A stretch of 64,000 nucleotides of DNA, from NCBI GenBank assembly GCA_900708905.1, contig CAADRB010000098.1:124001-188000 (forward strand), given 5' to 3'. The notes under the pieces were generated by a model, which saw only the letters and a list, made by a program, of their open reading frames with translations, was not told the origin of the DNA and made no database searches. Below, in pieces: positions 23,900 through 36,439 of this stretch. A program made the position numbers and the translations under genes. Position 1 is the first letter of the stretch; each line of letters begins with the position of its first letter. The DNA is from Hymenolepis diminuta. Taxonomy: Eukaryota; Platyhelminthes; Cestoda; Cyclophyllidea; Hymenolepididae.

Positions 23900-26750
23900 C
23901 CAAACGCGAGCTGTATTTGGAATAACATATCCAGTTTGATTTCAGTCATTTGCCTAAGGTACATTAAGATTTCTTACTGTGTACAGAATAAGGTCGAATT
24001 AAGTATAAGAATAAATTAATTAGCGCTGCATTTCAGACATCTTATTCGATAATAGATTGATAATAGATAGTATCAGCAAACTATTTAGTTTAAAACAGGA
24101 ATTAGACCAATAAATCGGAAAAGTTTTTATGAGGTTTATTAATAATAGAAATAGAGTAGTTAAATAATCAAAATACTTTGAGCGTAAATTCATCTTGATT
24201 GTATTGCTTTTGGATAAATTATTGCAAAAAATAAAACTACCTTAATGCTTTTCGATAAAATGTACAAATTCATTGTATTGCGTCTACCGCCACAACAGCC
24301 TTGCATTGTTTTAGCTGGTCAAATGATTAAATAACTTAGATTGCTCGTGATTGGATAGGTGATCGGTGAGATATATAAATTGTTTTTTGTTTAATTCATT
24401 TTTAAAATGAACTTTTAAACGCCACTAGCAATTTTCCTCTTTGTTATTTTTTTCTTACTCATATTCTATATTTTTCATTATGATTTTAAGAAGGTGTAAT
24501 TCTGATATCATAAGTATTGTGGAAATGATTTTGACACATAGTTTGCTAACTTCAAACAATTTTGAAAAATTTATGAGCCTATTTTTATTTAAATACCTTT
24601 GGCAAAAAGAATAGTAAACGGATTATAAGGTATTCTGAGTTGAAAATGAACATAATTTGAAGCCATTTACTTCAGAATATGTTTTGTTTATTAAGCGAAT
24701 TTTCTAGTCTAGCTTCTTTTAAATTAGGCAAATGCACATTGCATTGACTATATTTCAGCATTCTGTCAATTAACTGACTTTTGTATATAAATCCTTTTTG
24801 CAAATTCGTGAATATTTTTTCGTGAATCGACAGAGATGATAACATACTACTTGTTTAATATAAGTTTACAATTGTACGAATACATAGAGAATTATTAAAT
24901 TCATTTCATAAAGAACACTGTTTAACAAAACTTATGTTTTTGTGTGTTAACTGAAAATAAAATATTATTTTTCCTGCAGTTTTGAGAAAGAAGGACTTAA
25001 ATTAGCTCTAATTCCCCGTAGGACTACCTGAGAAGCCAGAAAAATTAGGCTAGATATCCACTTCTAGAACTAATAATCCACTTAAGACTGAGAAAACGCA
25101 AGGATCTTTCTCGTGTGAGAAGACCAAGAGTTTGGTTGGACAAAGTATATTGGAGAGTAGGGAATAAATTAGATGAGGAAAGAGGAAGGAGTAAGAAAAA
25201 GAATTTGGTGAAAAGTGGGAGGCGTCGGTACTGGGGAAGGACAATCCCGATTTTGATAGATAGGCCAAGTAAATGAGGCTTTGAGGCGCTGGCTGGTTTT
25301 GTTCTGTGTGATGCATTATGTGATTGCAGGATGGGGGATTAATCGAAAGTCACAAACGGAAAATTAATTTTGAGCCAGCATGTGGTAGATACAATGACAG
25401 ACTGAGCAAATCTATGATTTAGAGTAAGCAGACGCTACAGACTATTATTCAAGACGACAAGTCTTTTATTTTGTAAAGTAAATGTACATACGGAAGTTGA
25501 CAATTTCCAAATTTATATATTTGAACAGAAAAGTATCATAAATGGTACTGATTGAGAAACTATAAAGTTTTGACATTTCATAGATTCTTATAATTAAATT
25601 TATTTGCTAATACAATCAGACACGCAACTGGCATATTACTTCAATGTAGCAAAACATATTTCCATTTTAGAAACACTGTTTTACACTTGTATGTTTATTT
25701 CCTCTATTCGTTTTAAGAGGGCTTATTTTAACTCGAATATATACTTCTGGTTTTTATTTTTAAGTACCGTTTTCGATAAGTGAAATTTGAAAAGATAGCT
25801 GGCAAAAAGACTGGGAAATAGTTTTGCTGTGAAAAATGTGATAAGGTGAAATTAAAAATGAGTTTGAAAAAATGTTAGAATAGTTGAAGGACAGTGATAT
25901 ATTTCATTACGAGTTTAGGAGAAACACTTGTCAATATCGAATTTGAACATACGGCTTGAAAATTTCAGGAGTCCGACTGACCTTCTGAAGCATGTATGGG
26001 ATAAGCTCATATAGACCAATAGCGGTTTTATTTATCGGCTATCTGTCAAAGAAACTTAAGTTCAAAACTATATAAACAGTTATTTATATTCTACTCGTAA
26101 AAATCTGAGTCAAAATTAATTTTTAAGTGAAGTTATTAGGTGGTAATGCTTCACTTTGCTTATATGATCGTCGATGGTGGAGGAAAATTACATTTTTGAA
26201 ATGGCTGTTAACATGGAGCGTATTTTCCTTAATCATATATGAAATAGGAAAAAGAATATAATATATGTTGTATGGAATTTGTAGAAAGATTAGAAACTAT
26301 TTGTCCTAATCATACAAAGTTAGACTTAACTACCAAATATTTAAAATTTTGCATCATCTCTTATCAAATTATTTTCTAAAATTGGTTTCTTAAATACACC
26401 GTTAAAATATAAGACAATACAAGGCTTTGCTTTTAAAATATTCTTTCAAATCAACGTCGTAAATAATATTCTTAGCAATAGATTTAAAAGCGAAAACTTA
26501 TTTAAATAAAATTTAGATCTTGCCTTTTTAGAGTTGAAATCATCAAATTACTTCTCCATTCCACTCAAAAAATTGCACACAGATAGATAAACAAAGCCCT
26601 GCCTAAGTTACATCGATAAAACAAAATATAAATGAATATTTATGATCAAATTGTTTTTATAAATGACGTGTAACAATAAAATACGACTATTCCCAATGCT
26701 TGTTCACAAGCCTTTTCTGACCTTCTTTTCGGGCATAAAACAGAATTTCG
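23900..26750. other. Intergenic, no gene seen
   Basis: AT-rich. The 88-aa minus-strand ORF at 25050-25316 is Ser/Leu/Phe/Pro-rich, as expected when a pyrimidine-rich strand happens to lack stops, and is not supported as a gene. Confidence 0.5.
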
Positions 26751-26839
26751 AAGTTTTCTTTCCTAAAAGCATTCATTCTTCAAAACGTTTAAAGAATGGT
26801 ATGAAAAATAACTTCCCAAGCCCAATATGAACTGTTCAC

Positions 26840-27020
26840 AATACTTAACTTGGGTAGAAAGAGGGTATCTTGCAGTTACCCTCAGAGAAGCTCGCATTTT
26901 ATCATCCATCTCACTGACCAGAATAAACCAATGTGGTTGGTCATCCACATCACTGGATGAACACCGATTACATTGATCTCATGAAATTCGATTTAGCACT
27001 GCACCAACGGTATTCAATCA
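26840..27020 (-). repeat. Dispersed repeat family A, copy 2
   Basis: On the minus strand matches 2262-2440, best around GGATGACCAACCACATTGG. The ORF at 26763-26948 lies in this repeat; its DDQPHWFIL resembles the translated DGQPHWTIL of copy 1. Confidence 0.5.
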
Positions 27021-28750
27021 TTCTACAATCATTCCAACCGCCACTTCTTATTTATACCGTAGTCTTTAACATTATAAATACTTACTTTAATTTTTAAGCC
27101 ATTTATTTATTTTCTAACGCGCTTCTCTATTTCTCAAATTCAATTTCTCACTAATTTTCAATTGAAAGCTTCGAAAATAGAAAGTTAACTTTTAAAACGG
27201 TGAACAATTGCCACTGTCTCATCTTTATCAGTTCGAGAGATTCAAAAAGACATTTTCTATGATATTCAGGTGTAACATTAATAATATTAATAATTCAAGT
27301 GTTAAACTAAACTCGAAAGTAATTTTTATAATTATTTTAACATGAACTTCTGAGAAAACAAAAAGATAACCTTTTTTTGAATTTAAAAGTAATAAGGATT
27401 TTGCATCTCGAAGAGTTGAAACTTTAAATTTTAAAGCAACCGCAATGGAAAGTGATCCTTTTTCTGCTTTTATTTAGTCGGAGAGAAATTAAATATTAAC
27501 GATGTCATTAAATTAAGAATCTATTTAAATTTTAATTAAATGCTCTATGCAGTTTAAATTGCGGAAACATAGCGGCATTAGCGTTCTATTTTTTCATACC
27601 ATAACGTTTAACACAAAAGTTTCTGTATTTGGAGTAATACAATTTTAAAACGAATTTCATACTTATAATGAAAATATGATTATTACTTTACGTAACACCA
27701 GAACGAACGTTTACATTAGAGGGATTTATGTATTCTTATCAGAAATTAAAATATAGCTTGCAATGATTATACCAGACTATTTTCAAGAAATAAAGCGATT
27801 TAACCACTTCACTCTATAAAATATGATTTAAGAAACCAGATTTCAGTATAGTACTTAGTATTTAGTAATTTCGTCCGAATTTCGAAGACAGTCGGGAAAC
27901 CTTTTGCGATCTACATGCCGATACCCTAATCACGGTGAAGAAAAAATGTAAGCTCTCGATGTAATAGTCCAAACTATTCCCAATATAATGAAATTCACAT
28001 TAGTTCACATAAACGATTTAGGTAATAAGCGTTATTTATAGAATTAATGGGAAGAAAATATGAAATAAATATTAACTCCGTCAAGGGAAAGCATTTAATG
28101 ATTTGACATAATTATATTTTCTCCTTTAAATAGACCTTATGTACTTCTTTTGCATTTTAATTAATATATCCTCAACGACACTTGCTGGAAATAATTCTTT
28201 TGAAAGATCGAATTGCTTTTCAGCGATTAAGTAATCAATGTTTTGAGAAGTTATGTAAATATCTCAACATCTAAAAAAAACCATAAAGCCCTAGTAGTAG
28301 TTGAATTGCTTCGAGTTCATCTTATTCCGTATTTTTTAATCGTTTCTATTTTCAATAGGCACATCTTTAGAAAGACATTCTTAGCGATTTAATTTTCCTT
28401 TCGCCTTTCAATAGTGTTTCTTTCGATTTTGATAGAGCTTTGATTTTCTATGTGGTTTCCAAGTATGCGTTTTCTTCTACCGTATTGAAGAAATACGTGT
28501 AAGTGAAATGTTCTTTTATGCGACTAACAAATTAGAAGACAACTGTTTAAGCATTTACGTTACGCTTTAATTCACCCTAGTTAGTGGGGCTAAATTTTAA
28601 AACGATTCAAATGATAACTGAATTCCTTAAGATATTATGGAAAGTGTTACCAATAAGTACTTTGGGCTGAGGGAAGGTTTTCTGGAGCTGCTCTTATCAC
28701 AATTACGACTACAATTAGCCGATACTGTTGGCTATAAACACCCCTTAATG
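27021..28750. other. Intergenic, no gene seen
   Basis: AT-rich sequence, no ORF over 60 codons outside the SINE-like area and no clear repeats. Confidence 0.5.
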
Positions 28751-28756
28751 TGCACT

Positions 28757-28830
28757 CACAGGCGTTGATTCCCGTGACCTCTGATTTGGAAGACGTACAC
28801 TTTGACAATGAACTACCCATAACCTCATAT
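28757..28830 (-). repeat. tRNA-derived SINE-like head
   Basis: The minus strand reads TAGTTCATTGTCAAAGTG (A-box/D-arm-like), GTCTTCCAAATCAGA (anticodon-arm-like) and GAGGTCACGGGAATCAACGCC (T-arm-like) in tRNA order and spacing. Arms have decayed, so not a functional tRNA. Confidence 0.5.
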
Positions 28831-28960
28831 AGCAAAGTCTTATTACACTCATCTTGAGTAGCATCTACAGCCTCCCTGATGAGAAAAGCAAATTTTGCCT
28901 CCCACTTTTATAGCTATTCTTAAAACAGGGTGATTGGCCAGGCAAATCACTTGCTGTGCA

Positions 28961-29022
28961 CCGATGGGAATTGTATCCGTGATCTCTGAGTAGACCTACA
29001 TGCTAAATGAGGTATATATAAT
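28961..29022 (-). repeat. Second SINE-like head next to the first
   Basis: The minus strand reads GGTCTACTCAGAGATCACGG and ATACAATTCCC, matching the order of the head about 200 bp away in the same orientation. Both are followed by a TGTGCAC-like segment, so they may be tandem copies of one family. Confidence 0.4.
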
Positions 29023-29721
29023 AAAACAAAGGGCCAATCATATTGCTTCACATTGGTCATAAGGAAAGTGACATTATGAGAGTTTTTCTCCCCTGACATT
29101 CTTTAAATTATTGGTTCTTTAAGATGAATTAGTGTCGAAAAACGACAACATGATCACTTTACAGCTAAAATATGTGAAGGATCCAGTTAACTATTCAAAA
29201 ATTCCTCGACATATATTGCTACTATCCTTCTTCATCTTGGCTCACTTATTCACTTAACTTCATATAGCCACAAAATTTGCGGTTACATCAACAAACTAAA
29301 AAGACATGCGTTACAAGTTATTTTTATGACTAAACAAAATAAATTACTTTTCCTCTAAAAAAATCAATCTGCTTTAATTTCATAGTTAATTCGTTTTATG
29401 ACCAGTAACCCCAAAATTGCATTTAGATGAACACGATCGCATAGATTTTATTACGCTTTTGATCTGACCTTTTCACAACCACCTCATGTTGACTGCCTGT
29501 TAGTTAACACATTTGTCATTAGAAATATGCACTAATAAATCGCAACAAAAGTGTTCGTACAAAGAATGTGTTTATCACATTTTTTACAGGAAATTTTCAA
29601 GATCTAATCAGGTTAATTGTTCATTGGCTATTTTGACTGCAATTAAAACACACAATTAATGCAATGTTAATTAATAAAGTATCTGCAACAGACTTTTATT
29701 AAAACACTCTCAGTTGAACTT

Positions 29722-29728
29722 TATATAA
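29722..29728 (+). promoter_or_regulatory. TATA-like box
   Basis: TATATAA about 165 nt upstream of the ATG of the serine-rich gene. A CTCTACAG|G at 29863-29871 could be a cis or spliced-leader acceptor just before the start. Either remains unproven. Confidence 0.35.
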
Positions 29729-29893
29729 GTATTTTAAATATATATTATATTAATTAAGCAGAAGATCCTTAAAGTGTATTAAAAGCTCAAATACGTTACC
29801 GTTATTCTAAGCTGTCTGTAAGGGTTATCATGATAAAATATCTACTGTTCCTCCAAATTAGAACTCTACAGGACTGGATCTGAATAATTTGGG

Positions 29894-30352
29894 ATGATGG
29901 TGACGCACAATTGCGTCCCAATGACAGAACCAGCCTCTAACGAGTCCTTTTCACTCAAACCATACGCCTCCTTGGGATGTCACTCCTCAGGAAATCGTTC
30001 CTCTTCAACGTCCCCCTCCAAATTGAATTCCAGTTCAAACACGAGCAGCAGCGGCACTACTAGCAGCAGTGATTCTGGCGAAAAGACCCTCGATTCTGAC
30101 AGCACTAGCGTTTACATCTACACAGAAGGTCAATTCCAACATCATCCCAAATTCTTTACCAGTGACGAGGAAGAAGAAGACTGGAGTATTAGCGAAAATG
30201 CTGCATCGGGGGTAACTCATTTTACTTATAAAGAACCTATCTATATCCCTACTTACCGCCTTATGACCGCATTGGATATTTGGATTCAGGAAATCCGCGG
30301 ACAAACTGAGAATGAATCACCCAGTCCAATGATCAGCAAACCCCTTACTTAA
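29894..30352 (+). CDS. Serine-rich acidic protein, function unknown (single exon)
   Basis: Intact 152-aa ORF with a tandem ATG start, much GC-richer than its flanks, so likely real. Residues 15-72 are dominated by Ser (with Asn, Thr, Gly), partly written in AGC/AGT runs. An acidic patch DEEEED lies at 91-96, followed by Trp97. The C-terminal part (YKEPIYIPTYRLMTALDIW and an amphipathic helix after it) looks like a folded or binding segment. No signal peptide, membrane segment or known domain. A TATA-like motif precedes it and AATAAA follows 71 nt after the stop, fitting a compact intronless gene. It could instead be the last exon of a longer gene, spliced at CTCTACAG. Not recognised from any family. 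Confidence 0.65.
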   Translation: MMVTHNCVPMTEPASNESFSLKPYASLGCHSSGNRSSSTSPSKLNSSSNTSSSGTTSSSDSGEKTLDSDSTSVYIYTEGQFQHHPKFFTSDEEEEDWSISENAASGVTHFTYKEPIYIPTYRLMTALDIWIQEIRGQTENESPSPMISKPLT

Positions 30353-30422
30353 TCCTCATCCTGTATATAGGATAGCAGAAATTGATCAAATTACCCTCAC
30401 TCTTTCATGTACATTTGAAGCA

Positions 30423-30428
30423 AATAAA
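30423..30428 (+). terminator. Polyadenylation signal of the serine-rich gene
   Basis: AATAAA 71 nt after the stop codon, followed within 35 nt by a T/G-rich stretch (ATAATGTGTTTTCC). Good position for a short 3' UTR. Confidence 0.55.
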
Positions 30429-30449
30429 AATCATTCTGTCGCAAAGATG

Positions 30450-32280
30450 CTCATAATGTGTTTTCCATAAACATCTGCTTCTGAAAATTTATTAATTTAA
30501 AACGATACAGCAAATATAGAAATTGATTAATTTTGTCAAGTTATGACAAAACGGGTCTTTGAAAAATATTTTATTACAGCTTTTTTAGGATTCTGGAGGG
30601 TGGAGTTATAACTACATGATCTGGGAAGAAGGAATAGGTCACGTTGTTGAAAAGGCCAAACGCAGAAAAATGCACGCCAAGAAAAAGATATAATAATCCA
30701 AGCTTTTTGATATGTTAAGTAGCATGTAGGATATAAGATTGGAATTCCTTTCCATTTATCTAAATAAACCTGGAAACAGACTGATTGGCTATAGGGGATT
30801 ATAGAACCCGCGGAGAAATCGTTGCTTATTTGATAGATTTACGGAGTCAAAAAATTATCTCTTATGTTTATTAATTTTGTGCCACTTTCAAAATTGTGCT
30901 AATAGAATTTATTTGTCGTTTTTCAGTTGAATATTTTACTTTTATATTGCAAAATGAAGCACCCTTTGGAAGTTGATTTTCAATTTACGGCGTAAGAAAA
31001 TAGCAACGTCAACACTGCTTGTGTTAGATAGCTGTATTTTCAAACTAGAAGAAGACGGAGCACTTGTGCAAATTCACGACTTTATTCATCAAGATATCAA
31101 ACCAAGAATGTTCTTACAATAAGCCTTGAGAATTGCGGAATCTAACGTTACTGACAACTAAAACCTAGATTTGGAGGACTCTGATCTAAGCATGGTGATT
31201 TTGAAAATACACGAATTTCGGAATGGCATTAGTCACTAAAAAAACCCAAATTCTATTAAATATACAACTAAGATTACAATACATCGCATTTTTATACATT
31301 TTGAAAGAACTAATAATAAAGTTTTAATTATCTAAATTTACTCCTAAAACAGAGCTGTAATTTTTTTGAAAATTTGAAAGTAATCTTTACTTTTACTGGC
31401 AAATTCATAAATGAAATAAATTAATTCGCACTGACCTTATTCAACTAAAGGATGAATAATTCTCTTGATAGATTCCAAGTATGTTAATTATTTCAAAAAA
31501 TCCAGATGATAGACACATAACATTAGTCATTTTGCGGGAAACGTATGATAAACTCCTTTACAGAATGGATGTTTCAGCACAGCGCAAAGTAACAATGCTA
31601 ATAACAGCATCATTAATATGGAGGATTAATTGGAAACAGAAAACGAATTAACTCCTGGTTACTGAGAGTTCCGTAGCGAAATTTTTCATCAAGATCTTTA
31701 AATAATCCTATCAATGAAATGTAAACATATTTGAATTTATACTGATTCAGGTGAATTTGGTGAACTACAAGTCGATTGAAAAGTAGCTTATTTTAAAGAT
31801 CTCCAGATATCCGAATGTATGACAGAGTGTGGTTTCTCTGAAGTACCAACATTATCTGCTCGATTACAAACGCCGCGAATGGATATCATGAGAATTACAT
31901 GCACAGATCTTTAAAACTCATTGTTAGAGGTCATTTAACTAGGTCCCGAGTGATTTGAAAATTGCAGTCCAGTTCTTTCAAGATGAAAATATAATTATAA
32001 ATATCTTCCCCTCAAAAAATCAATATTAATTTTGCTTTCTTCCCATTGTAATTGAAAATAATGCCTTTCAATTAAAATGTTTAAATGAAGGAATTTGAAT
32101 TACGTTATGTTGGAAATAGTTCGAGTTGAATTGCAATAAGTTCTCGCCATTTCAACAAGAATTAGTGTTTTTCTTACACATAAATGGAATATTGACTTGT
32201 GATTGTAAAAGTTGATAATCAAAACTTAAGAAAACTTGAATGTTTATAGAAAGGATAACAAAACATTGATAAGTTTGTAC
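30450..32280. other. Intergenic, no gene seen
   Basis: AT-rich. May include the 5' end (LTR or leader) of the gag remnant that follows, but no LTR boundary, primer-binding site or target duplication is recognisable. Confidence 0.45.
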
Positions 32281-32289
32281 TTATTCTGA

Positions 32290-33330
32290 AGAAGAATAAG
32301 TTGGGACTTCGGAAAAATTGTTGCCGACAAATAAGCAGGAAAATCTTCTAATGCTGCAAGAAGGACTTTCAAGATTTGTGAACATGAAAACTGAAACATA
32401 GAGCATTTCCTTACCGAACCATCTGCTGATTCGCCGGTTCTGCATGTTGATGACTTTCTCCATGATACAGAAGTCGATCAAACTTTAGATAACTGGCCTG
32501 AAAAGTGTAAGGATGTTTTCCGAAACGATCTCGCTGGTGACCCAGATGATGAATAATTTAAATTGTTAATGCGGAGGTCAGGAATGGCTGAAACTGAAAG
32601 GGTCGAAAGAGTCATCTAACCACGAATAATTTCGGATCCAAAGTTATGATGAAACTATATTAATTCTCTCCTATTTGTCTGGTCAAAAGTCTACCGAACT
32701 TTGAAAGTGTGCTAAATATCTTACTATTTCCAAACAGCATGATGAAAATTGGATAACCTATCCTAGTCCATCAATAATATTTTGAACTTTACTATTTTTC
32801 TGCCATCAAATGTCTATTATTTCTAGGTGGTCTTTGAGAATTTTGCCAATCTGATTTCTATTGTCGATTCCTCGGAATGCTCAAAAAAATGATAACATCA
32901 CGTTAGATGATATTACTAATTAACGCAGAAAAATGAACATCAGGTGCGACAGTGGTCTGAATCAACAGGAATCCGGTGAGCACAATTATGAGGATCAAAT
33001 TTCTAGGAACGCTGCGTCTCAGAATGTTTTTTACCTCCCGTAAAACTCCAACTGAATGCTGGCATTGTAACGATTTGCACTTTAACCGACTTTGTTCATA
33101 CAAATCTCCTAGTTGCAACTTATGTAACAAATGAAGTCATAGAAACGATGTGCCGAACTAAAACAAAATTCAGAAAGGACGTCGCACAATAGGTTGAACC
33201 AACAGTCAATCAAGTGACAATCATATCCATCTCGAAGAAGGATATGAAGCCGAATGGAAATCCACAGAAGGAGAAGACTGAATCCGCATCAATCATCACT
33301 CTCTTGAAAATAGAATAAATCGTTAAGAAG
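32290..33330 (+). pseudogene. Decayed Ty3/Gypsy-type retrotransposon gag with protease start
   Basis: Plus-strand remnant of a Gypsy-type gag, broken by many stops and frameshifts. Landmarks in order: WPEKCKDVFRNDLAG (from 32493), KLLMRRSGMAETER, KYLTISKQHDENWITY, SAIKCLLF.GGL, SIVDSSECS, and a CCHC-type double knuckle from 33057 (CWHC, His, CSYKS, CNLC). In the knuckle the expected Gly before His is a TGA stop. After it, VNQVTIISISKK and SASIIT (about 33200-33310) correspond to the linker and to the degenerate catalytic DTASDIT-like motif of the aspartic protease. Reverse transcriptase and integrase are absent, so the copy is truncated and cannot encode a product. Minus-strand ORFs here are shadows. 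Confidence 0.8.
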
Positions 33331-33479
33331 AATACATAATCAACAGAAGGAATTCAAAATAGCCTGAGAAAGGAAAGCTATACAAGGAATTTCCGGCTTA
33401 AAAGAGAGAATGTCGAGGGGAAAATGTAATTGTGAATAATTAAGAATATTTTTGCCTAACAAAAATAATATTTATTTTG

Positions 33480-36300
33480 TGTTTTCCATCCATTTTTATT
33501 AAAAATAACATTTATCCTCTAAATTGTTTATATGAACCATACGTTACATAATTCGAGTTAAACCGTAAGAAGTTTTATGTTATTATGTTAGATTACATTA
33601 TGACTATGTTATCCTATTTTAGAATAGAGAGATACTTCTTAATCACCTTCTTAATTTCCATTGTCACTTTTCTCGGAATCAACATATTCTACAGATATTT
33701 AACCGTGATTCACATGGTAAAAGTATAAAACAATTTCATTCTCATTCTATGAGATAATTTTGAGATCGTCTTCTGTTTATAATTATTCGTAAAGATAGAG
33801 TTCAGTTTTCAAATTGCATCAAATGCAGATATTTGTGCACCGTTTGAACCGGTAAAAACCGCTATTACGCCTTATCCAACCGAGGTGATCAAACAATGTC
33901 CTTACCAAATATGCATATTGCAATGGCATGTGTGCAATATTGAATTGCATAGTTTTGTTTAAAAGATTGAAAATAAAAATCAGATGATTTTGAATGAACT
34001 TTTATATTCGCCTTGATCTGGATTAGAATAGAAACTTTTTGACTTAGCTTTCACCTGAAATCACTCATTCAAATTCAATCAATCGTTTGCCTAAGAGGTA
34101 GAATTTATTGCGTTAGTTATATTTATATCATGAAAAAAATAAGTAAAGTTTAATTACAAAAGCATTCACCCAAGAAAACAATGCTGAAGATGTTAAAATA
34201 TTTGAGTTTGAATTAAATATTTGCACTTGCCTATTAAAAATACTACGGTGTTGGAGTTGTTGTGATCTTGAACTCAATATTATAAATATTTTATTATTAT
34301 AACTCACAGCAAAGCAGCATTTATTTCTTTTTCAAACTGTTTCAAGGGAGCTGAAATCGATTTACAGTAAATATGATAAATGACACAGGGAAGAGGATCG
34401 AAAATACTTTGACCGTAAATCAAAGGACCGCAGTCTTACCCCATTTGATTTTGGATTAGAGTTGTATAAATTTTTTTATTTGCCCTTTAGATTGCTAAAC
34501 AAAGTCCTGTCTGTAATATCCAAAATCTATTAATCGGTTATTTAATTACGGTGGTCAGTCTTGACTTCCCAGTTAATTTTTCCTTTCCAAGGTTGAAAAA
34601 TCAGAATGATCTTACAAAGTATTAAGCATGATATTTCATGATTAAAATTATTTAAAAAGATAACATATATTAGTCAGTTAATCATCACTTTTAAGGCCAT
34701 GTTTAAGTATATCGAAATAAATTGTTCCTTCATTATAACTAATATGATTGTCTGGATAAGACAGACAAACCATTTTCTTAATTCCGTGCCATTCTTGCAA
34801 AATAAATATCCGTTCATTAAGTGTTTACTTGCTAACTACCTACCGCAAAGCTAAAGAGAAAATAGGGGAACAAGTCGTGAAGAGTGAAGTGAATGCTTCT
34901 TGTCGGGAATTTTCAGTGCCTACGGTCATGATACTGTTTACTGTAACGTGGGTGAAAAAATATTAACTTCTATCTCAACTGGTAATTAACTCACCCCACA
35001 ACTTCTAATGGTAAAACCGATTTAATGAATGTACTTAGATAAGATGGTAACATTTTGTCATGAAGGGATTCTAAATGAAATTATTATTATCAATATCAAA
35101 GCAAATAATTTACGGAAAGTCTTAAGCAATTTTAAATTCGCATTCTAATTTAGTTTGAAATGGAGGAGAGAGGTCCAAGAAGCAACTAATGCGGTCAATA
35201 TTACTTTGTTTGAACTTTGATAAGTTGGTTTGTCCCTGCTTTCAATAGAAGTATGGTTCACTTTGTAATGTCTTGAGTATAATGATTTAGTTTCGTGGGT
35301 GGTCATGAAGCCTAGCTTTATTTACACCTTCTTAAAGTCAAGAGCTAACAAAAATAATAATGGTATTTTAAATATCAAAGCTTTCTTGAGTTCATTTAAA
35401 GTGAAATCTAATTCAACATTCAAAATGAGATGATACTATGCTTACTTAATTGCCAAACAAATCGTGTAGTCGGTATCAATAAGTGTGATTTTTGTTTAAA
35501 TACATTAATAAATTAAGTTAGTGTAAAAGTCATAACTAGTTTCCCGTTTTTCTTCCGCACCCATGCATAGCGTTGCACAGTTCGTAACATATTACAGGCA
35601 ACCGTCGACAACTCATTCGTTTCTTTTGCTTCTGATTAGCCCTCTTTATATTAGTCTCTACTTTTCGTTTAGCTGAGAAAGGGGAAGGAAAGTGGTTCGA
35701 ATATTTTCAACAAGCATTTAACAGTAAAAAACCTTCATACAGATAGGAAAAGATTCTGCCGTCAAAGACAACTTTATATTACGATATAAGCAGAAAAAAC
35801 TTCACGCAAATTTTGGAAATTAAATTACAATTAAGATTAATTAAATATGCAGTTATAATTAAGGCCGAATAAGCTAATTAATATTAGATTCTGCAAACGA
35901 TAAGAGACTTCTCCTTATTTGCAATACTGAAATTAAGTTAAACAAGGTAACTTAAAATTTAAGACGGATTTTATTTTAATGAAATTTTCTTTTAATCTTC
36001 CAACATTAGTAAAGTTCATTAGGTACCGAGTATTGCAACACATTAACATTTTAAGATGTAAAATGAGGTTGTAGATAGTGATGTCAAAAATACGCAAAAA
36101 TTTGTAATTGCTGGTATAGGAAAGCATCTGAATTTCAAAAGAAAAAAATATAAAATATACCTATTAGGGGTGAAATAGGTGCGAACGTTGATCAGAAAAA
36201 GAAGCTGACTGTCTACTTGATTTAAAATTTTGAAGCCTTGAGTTTGTGTCATTTACTATGATCGCTGCGCATTGAGGATATTAATTAGACAGCATAGTAA
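33480..36300. other. Gene desert, no gene seen
   Basis: AT-rich; only short random-looking ORFs. A 45-codon open stretch at about 34.84-34.97 kb has no clear splice sites and was not called. Confidence 0.45.
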
Positions 36301-36332
36301 TATGTTTTGTTAACTTCAGGTCACAAATACAA

Positions 36333-36430
36333 ATGTCAGACGTGGAGGCCAGGGAAAACAGTAGCTATTTCCAGAATCCCATTGCTAATTTAAAAATGTT
36401 TAAATTTCATAATATATTCAGCATTCCTAG
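36333..36430 (+). CDS. Possible first coding exon (weak)
   Basis: ATG-initiated stretch reading MSDVEARENSSYFQNPIANL and onward to CCTAG|GTAACT, preceded by TTAACTTCAG. Codons are GC-richer than the desert around it. It would end in phase 2. No partner exon or domain recognised; may be chance. Confidence 0.2.
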
Positions 36431-36439
36431 GTAACTTCA

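Noticed and set aside
25050..25316. 88-aa minus-strand ORF
   Set aside because: Same pyrimidine-rich composition effect; no start context or domain.
34840..34975. 45-codon open stretch with protein-like composition
   Set aside because: No convincing splice sites or start; other frames nearby are also partly open.
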